From Betaproteobacteria bacterium (lineage in GTDB: Bacteria; Pseudomonadota; Gammaproteobacteria; Burkholderiales; Rhodocyclaceae), in assembly GCA_020047725.1 (NCBI GenBank), contig JAIFNM010000198.1, positions 1 through 8,398 on the forward strand: a DNA stretch of 8,398 nucleotides, in the 5' to 3' direction. This document shows positions 1 to 6,501 of the stretch, one piece after another. Numbering within the stretch: the stretch's first letter is position 1; each line of letters opens with the position of its first letter. Below the pieces are notes generated by a model. The model saw only the letters and a program-made list of their open reading frames with translations, was not told the origin of the DNA and searched no databases. The translations under genes were made by a program, and so were the position numbers.

Positions 1-1
1 G

Positions 2-913
2 GCATGCCGCCAGATCAGGCCAGTCGCCGTAACGCGCCCAGTTCGACGGGAACAGCATCCAGGTGTGCGACATGTTGTGATCGAGCAAGCCCTCATATGT
101 CGTCATCAGACCGATGATGACGGTCGCCGCGATGCGCTCATGGGTGGCGTTCAACAGTGCGGCGCGATTTCCGCCACCCGACAGGCCAATGCAGCCGACC
201 CGATCGGCGATTACGTCCGGCCGGGAAAGCAGGTAATTCGTGGCGATCCGGTCCTCGTAACTGACCACGCCGGCAAGACAGGAACCCAACACGTTGCAGT
301 ACTTGGCGGCCCGATGTTCGTGGAGTGCGGCAATCGTGTTGTAGTGTTCAATCGCCGGCGACGCATCGAGAAACTGTGAGCGCTTTGCCGGCTGATCGCC
401 GACGGCCGCGATCATTGTCTCCAGCGGAAATCGGCGGCTGCCCCACAGAAAGCAGTCGTGTATCAAAGCCACGAATCCCTTGCGGGCCAATGCCGCCGCA
501 TAGGACCGTCCGCCATATTCAATCGAGCGCAATTCGTTCACGCCCGGTGCTACACCCAAGGGACCGTCGGCAATTTTTTCCTTGCCGTAGAAGGTGTAGT
601 TGCTGTGGTCGTGCAGCGCGACAATTCCGGGAAGTGGCTCAGCGGCATGGGCCGGCTTGAGCACATACGCATGAGTGCGCGGCCCGAAGCCAACCGACCA
701 GGACACTTCTTCGCCAATCAAATCGCCGTCCTGCCAGCGCTGTTCGGTGCGCACGTCCTGCGCTTGTTCTTCGCTGTGACAAAAGCCCAGCACCTCGCGC
801 ACGCGCGCCTGGGTTTCCGGGCCGGGCTCGGCTTTGGGAAACAGGGGGTGCTGACGGTTGGCGGCGTCAACCAGATCGCTATATACACCGAGATGTTGAT
901 AGTGCTTTAACAT
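2..913 (-). CDS. Alpha/beta hydrolase (Abhydrolase_7 / acetyl xylan esterase-like), 3' end outside window
   Basis: Reading the minus strand from the ATG at 913 gives 304 uninterrupted codons with no stop before the left edge, so the gene is partial. The protein looks like a serine hydrolase of the dienelactone hydrolase / acetyl xylan esterase type. The nucleophile elbow GLSGGGNR lies at residues 243-250, with Ser245 the likely nucleophile. An LHDH segment at 100-103 sits where the oxyanion-hole HG motif normally lies after the first core strand. The stretch SRPDVIADRVGCIGLSGGG is typical of this group, as is a PDLA motif near residue 299. The catalytic acid and His would be in the missing C-terminal part. 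No signal peptide is visible, so it is probably cytoplasmic. It starts 15 bases after the helicase stop, with only a weak GGA as ribosome binding site, which suggests co-transcription or coupling. The substrate is unknown. The fold call is good; the exact subfamily is uncertain. Confidence 0.85.
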   Translation of the reverse strand, partial: MLKHYQHLGVYSDLVDAANRQHPLFPKAEPGPETQARVREVLGFCHSEEQAQDVRTEQRWQDGDLIGEEVSWSVGFGPRTHAYVLKPAHAAEPLPGIVALHDHSNYTFYGKEKIADGPLGVAPGVNELRSIEYGGRSYAAALARKGFVALIHDCFLWGSRRFPLETMIAAVGDQPAKRSQFLDASPAIEHYNTIAALHEHRAAKYCNVLGSCLAGVVSYEDRIATNYLLSRPDVIADRVGCIGLSGGGNRAALLNATHERIAATVIIGLMTTYEGLLDHNMSHTWMLFPSNWARYGDWPDLAAC

Positions 914-928
914 CGTTATTCCGTGTTT

Positions 929-2587
929 TCAGACTGCCTCGTTGAATGAATCACTCAGTCGTTCGATCAGATTCCGCGCGGCGCGTTCAGAGACAATCAG
1001 GATCAACTTGATGGTTGCCCGGGTGACGCCGACAAAGAGTTTGCGCAGCACCAGTTCATCAAGTACCTCAAAATCGATCTCCGTGAAAATCACGCACGGT
1101 GCGGCCTGCCCCTTGAAGCGATAAACGGACTCAAGCAGCACGTCGCCATCGGAGAACACGGGATTGCCAAGCAGATCGTAGTTTCCGGTGAACTTCCGCA
1201 GGGGATAGGGTCCCAGTTGATCATGTGCAATCAGCAGTGATTTTTCCCGGCCGCGATAGGTAACCAGCGCGATCATGTCACGTTTGAAACCCGCCGCGAT
1301 GGACTGGGTGATGGCGCGTTTGGTCTGAGCAATCAGATCGGCGGGATCGTCATAGGTGATGATCTCGACTTCGGAACCGGTCAGCGGACTTCCTGTCTCA
1401 ACACCCTGCCCTGCTGGCAGCAGACGATTGAGATGGTCGAGAATATCTTGCGGACTGCGATAGTTGGTTTCCGAGCGAATCGCCACCCAGCCGGGCAGTT
1501 CGATGGGCGGCCGGCCGTACAGGTTCTGCATCGGGTCTTCCAGCCACCAGGCGCGGCCCGGCAGACGCTGGAGTTTCAGCAGATTGTCCTTCCATTGCGG
1601 CTCGAAGTCCTGCCCTTCATCAATAATGATTTCATCGAACAGCCCATCCTCATCCGGCACGTAGCCTGTGAAGAAGTCCTCCAGCCGCGCAAAGGCACCG
1701 GGTTGCCTGAAATCGGGCACCTGCCCTGATTGCCGGAAAATCCGGTCGGCCAGTTGGTGGTAGGTCGCCACCTCGCCACCCGGCGGGGCAATCAGCGCCA
1801 CATGATCCGCCAGCGGACGGTTGTAGCAGACGTACAACGGCCTGCGCCCGGCGGCCAGAGCATCCCTGAAAACAGCCAGCGCCAGTTGCGTCTTCCCGGA
1901 ACCGGCCGTTCCGATCACGCGCAGGCGGAATGGCTCGCACTCGATCTGTCGCGCCCATTGGGTCAGACCGCCGGAGAGACGCGTGTAAAGTGTTTTGGCT
2001 TGACCAACAACAGCATTGACCTCGGGCACGAGATTGAGCTGGTCGCCAAGAAAGCGGTGCAACTTGGCGGTCTGCGGATTGAGGGGTTCACTCGCCGGCA
2101 GGATGCTCTTGATGATATGCACAAGATAGTCGCGCCGCTTGGCATCGACGATACGTTCCGGGGCAATACCAGCGGAACCGGGTTGCTTGACGGTATAGTC
2201 CGGGCAGAAGAGCAGGGAATCCACGGAAAACTGTGTGTCCGGGCAGAAAAGACGGAGTCGCTGATGCAAGGCATCCGCTGATCGCACCATCTGGGAGGCG
2301 ACCAGTTTTTCCTTGGACGCGTAGACCTTGACCAGACCTTCCGGGGTTTCATTGAGAAAGCCCGATTTCTGTTCGATCAAGAGCAACTTCCCGGCCGGGC
2401 TGACGATGGCGAAATCGATCTCCCCAACGAGTGCAAATCCGTGTTGAATCCGCGTCCAGTGCACTCCGTGATAGACGGTGTAGTCCTCCGGCAGCCCATC
2501 CGCGAGCACGGCCAGCGTTTCAAGTTCGCGCTGGGCGGCACCCACCGCAGTCATCTCACGCCAGCCTTCAGGGATCACCTTGGCCAT
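929..2587 (-). CDS. NERD-domain superfamily 1 (UvrD-like) DNA/RNA helicase
   Basis: This is a complete protein of 552 residues. The N-terminal part (about 20-90) looks like a NERD nuclease-related domain: GEIDF gives Glu56 and Asp58, and LLIEQKSG gives Glu72 and Lys74, matching the D...(E/Q)xK nuclease pattern. The remainder is an SF1 helicase. Its motifs are Walker A GTAGSGKT (226-233), a TYHQLADRIF segment (275-284), motif II DEGQDF (323-328), motif III-like EDPMQNLYG (350-358), NYRS (375-378), motif V-like YRFKGQAAP (489-497) and motif VI VGVTRA (519-524). All core ATPase motifs look intact, so it should be an active ATP-dependent translocase, possibly also cutting nucleic acid. The biological role is not known from sequence. 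Repair, RNA metabolism and anti-phage defence are all possible. It lies 62 bases after the MFS gene and 15 bases before the hydrolase. The ATG at 2587 has a weak GGAA about nine bases upstream. Confidence 0.9.
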   Translation of the reverse strand: MAKVIPEGWREMTAVGAAQRELETLAVLADGLPEDYTVYHGVHWTRIQHGFALVGEIDFAIVSPAGKLLLIEQKSGFLNETPEGLVKVYASKEKLVASQMVRSADALHQRLRLFCPDTQFSVDSLLFCPDYTVKQPGSAGIAPERIVDAKRRDYLVHIIKSILPASEPLNPQTAKLHRFLGDQLNLVPEVNAVVGQAKTLYTRLSGGLTQWARQIECEPFRLRVIGTAGSGKTQLALAVFRDALAAGRRPLYVCYNRPLADHVALIAPPGGEVATYHQLADRIFRQSGQVPDFRQPGAFARLEDFFTGYVPDEDGLFDEIIIDEGQDFEPQWKDNLLKLQRLPGRAWWLEDPMQNLYGRPPIELPGWVAIRSETNYRSPQDILDHLNRLLPAGQGVETGSPLTGSEVEIITYDDPADLIAQTKRAITQSIAAGFKRDMIALVTYRGREKSLLIAHDQLGPYPLRKFTGNYDLLGNPVFSDGDVLLESVYRFKGQAAPCVIFTEIDFEVLDELVLRKLFVGVTRATIKLILIVSERAARNLIERLSDSFNEAV

Positions 2588-2619
2588 CAGCAGATTTCCA
2601 GACTCAAATGAACTCCAGA

Positions 2620-2628
2620 ATCATACCA
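2620..2628 (-). promoter_or_regulatory. Possible extended -10 promoter for the helicase gene
   Basis: On the minus strand the gap between the MFS and helicase genes contains TGGTATGAT. That is a TATGAT -10 element (five of six consensus bases) preceded by a correctly placed extended -10 TG. The hexamer is at 2620-2625. I see no good -35 element, which extended -10 promoters can tolerate. Transcription would begin near 2613, giving a leader of about 26 bases. This rests on motif matching alone. Confidence 0.35.
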
Positions 2629-2649
2629 GCGTATTGAAAATAGCCGGCT

Positions 2650-3906
2650 TCAACGCTGAAACAGACTGCCCCTGTTTCCGGGGCGAGCGCTGAACACCAT
2701 GTAGGCGCTGATCAGAACGCCTGCTGCGGCAATGGGCCAGAATTTCCCGCCGCTGCCAGGACCGGCACTGGCGATCTGGTCGACTACAAACCCAAGCGCC
2801 GGCGCCAGGATCATCTTGGCGAGTGTTTGCGATTGGCTCTCGACCGAAAGAACACTGGTACCGTGCGTTTCGGGCGAATAGGAGTCGAAACGGCTGATGA
2901 TTAGCGGGCGCCACGCGCTTTGCATCAAATACAGCAGGAAAAACAGGGCAATCACCAGGTAATAGAGTTCCAGGACGAGACAGGGCAACATGACCAGGTA
3001 AATTACGATCATGCACCGCCACATGAAACCGCTGGCTGGATCATCGCCGCCAAAACGCCGACTCAAAAGGTGCGCCTGGCGACTCGACCAGGCCGAACCC
3101 AGATGAAAAACAAAATAGACGACACCGATCAGCAAAGCGCTGCGCTTGTCGTCGCCAAGGGCCAGCAGCAAGGGGATGCCGAGAACCATGACCTTGATCA
3201 TCGGCTGTATGTAGTCCTTGATGACATCGAAGAAGCCCTCAAAGCCCATCGATTCGACCATCAGCCGACGGAGTCCGGCGACCTTCACCGAGTCCCTGAG
3301 GGTTTGCCACATATGAGTGAAGACGTCTCTGATGCGGGCGTTCCCCTCGGGCTTTCCGTCGAGTTCCTTCGGATAGGTGCATAGCGCGATGAAACCGATG
3401 CTGTAGGGGACCAGCGCGGCCAGGAACAGGGTGTTCAGATCGCCCGTGTAATAAGCAATGGCCGTCGCAATCGGGATGGAAACGGCGGAGCCGATTTTTG
3501 ACCAGGAGCGCGTGTAGCCATAGACCTTGGTTTTCTCCTCCATCCGGCCGTTGAGACGCAGCCAGGTGAAGATCATCGATTTATGCGTTCCTTCGCGGAA
3601 GGCCTCACCGATGCCGAAAAAGAACACGGCGATGAAAAGGTAAGGCAGTTGATTCGGGCATAGGCCGAAGCACAGAAAGGCGATCATGTATGCCAGATAC
3701 GAAACCAGGATGCAGCGACGGCGGCCGTAAAGGTCGGCAATGGCCCCGGCGGGAATGTTGGTGGCGTTGATACAGAATTCCCGAAAACCGATCAGAAAAC
3801 CAACCGAGGCAAAGGAGTTCCCGCTGCCGAGCAGAAACAGCATCATGAAAGGCTCGAAGTAGCGCTGGTTCTTCAGGAAGCCATAAAGGGAAAAGCGGAA
3901 GATCAT
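2650..3906 (-). CDS. Major facilitator superfamily (MFS) transporter
   Basis: This is a complete integral membrane protein of 418 residues, a normal length for a 12-helix MFS carrier. Hydrophobic segments occur throughout, for example around 20-45, 64-82, 86-104, 137-153, 158-177, 237-270, 297-330 and 390-406. The loop after the second helix has an MFS motif A-like sequence, GAIADLYGRRR (54-64). A conserved-looking stretch from Glu356 to Asp376 (ESQSQTLAK followed by ALGFVVD) matches the second-half signature of many drug/solute MFS proteins. A soluble loop at about 180-210 separates the two halves. The start is supported by AAGGA at 3916-3920, nine bases before the ATG, and lies 30 bases after the rlmA stop. 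The substrate cannot be read from the sequence. An efflux or solute carrier in the inner membrane is the reasonable call. Confidence 0.88.
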   Translation of the reverse strand: MIFRFSLYGFLKNQRYFEPFMMLFLLGSGNSFASVGFLIGFREFCINATNIPAGAIADLYGRRRCILVSYLAYMIAFLCFGLCPNQLPYLFIAVFFFGIGEAFREGTHKSMIFTWLRLNGRMEEKTKVYGYTRSWSKIGSAVSIPIATAIAYYTGDLNTLFLAALVPYSIGFIALCTYPKELDGKPEGNARIRDVFTHMWQTLRDSVKVAGLRRLMVESMGFEGFFDVIKDYIQPMIKVMVLGIPLLLALGDDKRSALLIGVVYFVFHLGSAWSSRQAHLLSRRFGGDDPASGFMWRCMIVIYLVMLPCLVLELYYLVIALFFLLYLMQSAWRPLIISRFDSYSPETHGTSVLSVESQSQTLAKMILAPALGFVVDQIASAGPGSGGKFWPIAAAGVLISAYMVFSARPGNRGSLFQR

Positions 3907-3936
3907 GCAACGGGGTCCTTGGGGCCGAATGTAGAC

Positions 3937-4779
3937 TCAATCCCGGAGATAACGCGTCAGGCGAACGTCCACCGTGACCGATAACGATTGAAGGGCGGCC
4001 ACTCTGGCTTTGCCTTCGCTGCTGGCCCGGAAGAGATGAGGCGTCATGGCTAACAGATCGGCAATCGCCTCCTGACCAATGATGTCGGTCGAGTAGTGTA
4101 CTGACTCACTCGACAGCAGCGCAAAGCCGGGTGGAACGGTCGTCTCACTGGAACGCTCCGGTTTCAGGACTGGATAAATGATCTCACGCAATTCACGCAG
4201 GTGGTCCGGTCCGGCATCAACCTGTACGAGTTGGCCGCCTGACTTGAGCACCCGGGCGAATTCGGCATAGACGGGAAATCCGAACATGCACAGGACGCGA
4301 TCCAGGGTACGCGCTAGTACCGGCAGGTTGGCATTGCTGCCAACGACCCAGGCAATCCGTTTCTCCTGCTTGGCGGCCGATAGAACCGCCCATTTGGAGA
4401 TATCAAGCCCGATAAGCGCCAGGCGCCTGGCCTCGTCGCCTGGCGCGGCAAGTTGGCGGAGATAGTAGCCTTCGCCGCAACCGGCATCGAGACAACGGGT
4501 CGTTGCGGCGGGAGAGGTATCCGCCAACATGGCGCGCCGTGCCGCTTCGGCAATCGGCTGGTAGTAACCGGCATTGAGGAAACGTCGCCGGCAGGCAACC
4601 ATCTCCTTGCTATCACCCGGATCGCGTGAGCGCTTGTTCTGAACTGGCAGCAAATGAGTGTAGCCCTGGCTGGCGATGTCAAAACCATGGCCGTTGGCGC
4701 AGCGCCACCCGGTTCCGCTGCTATGCAAGGGTTTGCCATCCAGTGGGCAGGCAAGCGCGACAAATGGGGTGATGTGCAT
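3937..4779 (-). CDS. rlmA: 23S rRNA (guanine-N1)-methyltransferase RlmA
   Basis: RlmA uses S-adenosylmethionine to methylate N1 of a guanine in helix 35 of 23S rRNA (G745 in Gram-negative bacteria). The 280 residues align by eye with E. coli RlmA over the whole length. Matching blocks include an N-terminal zinc-finger segment, LLPVQNKRSRDPGDSKEM (about 43-60), a SAM-binding LDAGCGEGYY (97-106), GLDISKWA (124-131) and a C-terminal LLAMTPHLFRA. In the zinc finger the usual C-x2-C is CPLD here, so the second Cys is Asp14, while Cys11, Cys27 and His31 are kept. I prefer the ATG at 4779. A TTG at 4791 would add four residues and overlap the tag stop as TTGA. Neither has a clear ribosome binding site, so coupling to tag is likely. 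Confidence 0.93.
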   Translation of the reverse strand: MHITPFVALACPLDGKPLHSSGTGWRCANGHGFDIASQGYTHLLPVQNKRSRDPGDSKEMVACRRRFLNAGYYQPIAEAARRAMLADTSPAATTRCLDAGCGEGYYLRQLAAPGDEARRLALIGLDISKWAVLSAAKQEKRIAWVVGSNANLPVLARTLDRVLCMFGFPVYAEFARVLKSGGQLVQVDAGPDHLRELREIIYPVLKPERSSETTVPPGFALLSSESVHYSTDIIGQEAIADLLAMTPHLFRASSEGKARVAALQSLSVTVDVRLTRYLRD

Positions 4780-4787
4780 TTGCTGAT

Positions 4788-5399
4788 TCAAACGGACTGC
4801 GGCTCAAGGCTGACAGAGGGCCTGACTTTAGTAGAGCCGGAGCTGACCTCCTGATGCCGGAAACACGTTACCAAATGGTCATTGACCATTCCGGCGGCCT
4901 GCATGAATGCATAGCAAATGGTCGATCCGACAAACTTGAATCCGGCGAGCCTCAGGGCTTTGCTCATCGCGTCCGATCGTGTTGTCTTGCCCGGAACCTC
5001 GCTCAGCGCGTGCCAGCGATTCTGAATCGGCTCACCATCGACAAACTGCCAAAGGAAATCACTGAATGTCTGATCACTCGCCGTCAGTTCGAGGAACGCC
5101 TTGGCATTCTGAATGCTTGCTGCCACTTTGGCACGATTCCGGACAATCCCGGGATCAGCCAACAGTGCAGCGACTTTGGCATCATCGTACTGCGCGATCA
5201 GATGAGGCTGAAATCCGTCAAAGACTTGGCGATAGTGATCACGCTTCTTGAGGATCGTTGCCCAGGACAAACCTGCCTGCGCGCCCTCCAGAATCAGAAG
5301 CTCAAACAATGCATTATCGTCGTGGCAAGGAACGCCCCATTCCTGATCGTGATATTGGCGATAAAGATCAAAGCTTTCGCACCAGGGACAACGTTCCAT
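4788..5399 (-). CDS. tag: DNA-3-methyladenine glycosylase I (Tag)
   Basis: Tag removes N3-methyladenine from alkylated DNA as the first step of base excision repair. The 203-residue protein matches E. coli Tag closely. It starts MERC and has YHDQEWGVP (16-24), LEGAQAGLSW (37-46) with Glu38 and Trp46 at the E. coli positions, and GFKFVGSTICYAFMQAAGMVNDH near the C-terminus. The structural zinc ligands Cys4, His17, His175 and Cys179 are all present at the E. coli numbering. The tail is about 16 residues longer than in E. coli. The frame stays open upstream to an ATG at 5456, and another ATG lies at 5405. I chose 5399 because AAGGA at 5408-5412 is eight bases away (only two from 5405) and because E. 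coli Tag begins MERC. It appears to be the first gene of the minus-strand cluster. Confidence 0.96.
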   Translation of the reverse strand: MERCPWCESFDLYRQYHDQEWGVPCHDDNALFELLILEGAQAGLSWATILKKRDHYRQVFDGFQPHLIAQYDDAKVAALLADPGIVRNRAKVAASIQNAKAFLELTASDQTFSDFLWQFVDGEPIQNRWHALSEVPGKTTRSDAMSKALRLAGFKFVGSTICYAFMQAAGMVNDHLVTCFRHQEVSSGSTKVRPSVSLEPQSV

Positions 5400-5427
5400 T
5401 GACATGATCCTTACCAGGAAAGCGCGA

Positions 5428-5433
5428 AGTGTA
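5428..5433 (-). promoter_or_regulatory. Weak candidate -10 element for tag
   Basis: The minus strand reads TACACT here, four of six matches to TATAAT. Transcription would start near 5421, about 22 bases before the tag ATG. No good -35 is visible 16-18 bases upstream; that position is instead covered by the GTGA-N6-TCAC palindrome. The assignment is tentative. Confidence 0.25.
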
Positions 5434-5447
5434 CCGCCAAAACACGG

Positions 5448-5461
5448 GTGACACACGTCAC
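5448..5461. promoter_or_regulatory. GTGA-N6-TCAC palindrome, CRP/FNR-family-like operator candidate
   Basis: The bases GTGACACACGTCAC form a perfect five-base inverted repeat with a four-base centre. Written another way it is GTGA-N6-TCAC, the core of the CRP-type site, although the flanking T and A of the full consensus are missing. It lies in the divergent promoter region, centred 55 bases before the tag start and about 154 bases before the YIP1 gene start. Its position fits control of tag better. The identity of any binding regulator is inference. Confidence 0.35.
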
Positions 5462-5608
5462 GGAAGAATCAACCTGCGGCCTGATGCAGCACCAAAAACC
5501 ACCTGTACTATTTTCTCGATCTATTGCCGCAAACAGGAGTAAGCTTTATCGCAGTTTCCGTGAAGTTCTTGCAAACTGCTCCCCGTCAACTTTCATGAAA
5601 GCCAAGCC

Positions 5609-6172
5609 ATGGACATCGTTCAGCGCGTCAAGGAAATCCTGCTCTCACCAAAACAAACCTGGCCGGTCATTGCAGCCGAATCAACCGACACCAGGACTCT
5701 CTATACCCAGTACCTGATGATTCTCGCGGTAATTCCCGCCGTGGCCGGATTCATTGGCATGTCCCTGATCGGATTTAACGCCATGGGCATGTCGATGCGG
5801 GTTCCGCTGATTTCAGGCCTGGTCAATATGGTCGTCGGGTATGCGCTTTCACTGGTGATGATTTATGTGCTTGCGCTGATTGCGGACGCACTGGCTCCCA
5901 CGTTTGGCGGCCAGAAGAACCCGATGATGGCCCTGAAGCTTGTCGCTTACGGCAGTACGGCTGGCATGGTGGGGGGCGTATTCAGCGTAATTCCAGCGCT
6001 CTCGGTGCTGGGCCTGATTGCCTCGCTGTACTCCGTCTACCTGCTTTTCCTCGGCATTCCAGTGATGATGAAGTCACCGCAGGAAAAAGCGCTGCCCTAC
6101 ACCGCCGTGCTGCTGGTCTGCGGACTGATTGCCGGAGTCATCCTTGGCGCCGTGTCTGCCGTCCTGAGATAA
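5609..6172 (+). CDS. YIP1-family integral membrane protein
   Basis: The protein has 187 residues with about five hydrophobic segments (roughly 31-55, 68-95, 112-130, 131-152 and 163-185). A short amphipathic N-terminus (MDIVQRVKEILLSPKQTWP) precedes the first of these. The N-terminal pattern and the block LLFLGIPVMMKSPQEKALPYT (145-165) are characteristic of bacterial proteins with the Yip1 domain. The role of these bacterial proteins is unknown; an inner-membrane location is expected. The ATG at 5609 lacks a strong ribosome binding site but is the only sensible start for the conserved N-terminus. The gene stands alone on the plus strand, divergent from tag and convergent with the dnaE-lipoprotein pair. 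Confidence 0.88.
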   Translation: MDIVQRVKEILLSPKQTWPVIAAESTDTRTLYTQYLMILAVIPAVAGFIGMSLIGFNAMGMSMRVPLISGLVNMVVGYALSLVMIYVLALIADALAPTFGGQKNPMMALKLVAYGSTAGMVGGVFSVIPALSVLGLIASLYSVYLLFLGIPVMMKSPQEKALPYTAVLLVCGLIAGVILGAVSAVLR

Positions 6173-6182
6173 TTTTCAAGTG

Positions 6183-6205
6183 ACCGGCGCAATTTCAAAG
6201 CCGGT
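6183..6205. terminator. Small hairpin between convergent genes, possible bidirectional terminator
   Basis: A perfect six-base stem, ACCGGC paired with GCCGGT, encloses an 11-base loop. It sits 11 bases after the YIP1 stop and two bases after the lipoprotein stop on the other strand, where a shared terminator would be expected. The stem is short and no strong T-run follows on either strand, so it may be a weak or RNA-end-stabilising element. Confidence 0.4.
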
Positions 6206-6207
6206 AA

Positions 6208-6474
6208 CTATTTGAGGTTTGTAGCCGACAACAACATCACCTGTCCGGCTACAAACCCGATCTTTACCCCTTGCTGCTCGTCGCCCCAAACGCAGGAGCG
6301 AATCCCGATCATTTCATCGCAACGAGCAGGGTCTCCGATGACTTTTTTCACTTCGTCGTACGATTGGCCCACTTTGAGTTTGTTGTAGTTTTCAAGGCTG
6401 AGTTGGCTGCCACACGCTGCCAGCAACAGGCATGAGAAAAAGCAAGTGGCAATCCGGCGCAAAGTAATCAACAT
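6208..6474 (-). CDS. Small lipoprotein, DUF3862/SmpA(BamE)-like fold
   Basis: This is an 88-residue protein with a clear lipoprotein signal: positively charged start (LRR), hydrophobic core, and lipobox LAAC ending at Cys21. The mature part is about 68 residues. It contains YNKLKVGQSYDEVKKVIGDP (30-49), followed by Cys52 and Cys61 and a short beta-rich end. The KxGxSxxEVxxxxGxP pattern is typical of the BLIP/SmpA-like superfamily, including DUF3862 lipoproteins. The residue after Cys21 is Gly, not Asp, so outer-membrane sorting is likely. The ribosome binding site is strong: AAGGAAGGA at 6482-6490, seven bases before the ATG. It begins 27 bases after the dnaE stop and may be co-transcribed with it. 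Its function is unknown. It is too small to be BamE with confidence. Confidence 0.85.
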   Translation of the reverse strand: MLITLRRIATCFFSCLLLAACGSQLSLENYNKLKVGQSYDEVKKVIGDPARCDEMIGIRSCVWGDEQQGVKIGFVAGQVMLLSATNLK

Positions 6475-6501
6475 CGGTACGTCCTTCCTTGACCAAAAAA
6501 T

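Noticed and set aside
458..910. Plus-strand open frames across the left end (65-379, 325-660, 458-910)
   Set aside because: The minus strand carries a continuous hydrolase gene here with a nucleophile motif. The plus-strand frames overlap each other and show no domain.
1730..2281. A 183-codon open frame antisense to the helicase gene
   Set aside because: It has no recognisable motif and lies inside a helicase gene whose motifs are complete on the other strand.
4854..5402. A 182-codon open frame antisense to tag
   Set aside because: Tag is unambiguous on the minus strand. The plus-strand translation has no family features.
5524..5552. TTGCCG and TATCGC as a -35/-10 pair for the YIP1 gene
   Set aside because: The 17-base spacing is right, but the -10 matches only three bases of the consensus, which is too weak to list as a promoter.
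5448..5717. An 89-codon plus-strand frame starting in the intergenic region
   Set aside because: It runs out of frame into the YIP1 gene, has low-complexity polar composition and no ribosome binding site.
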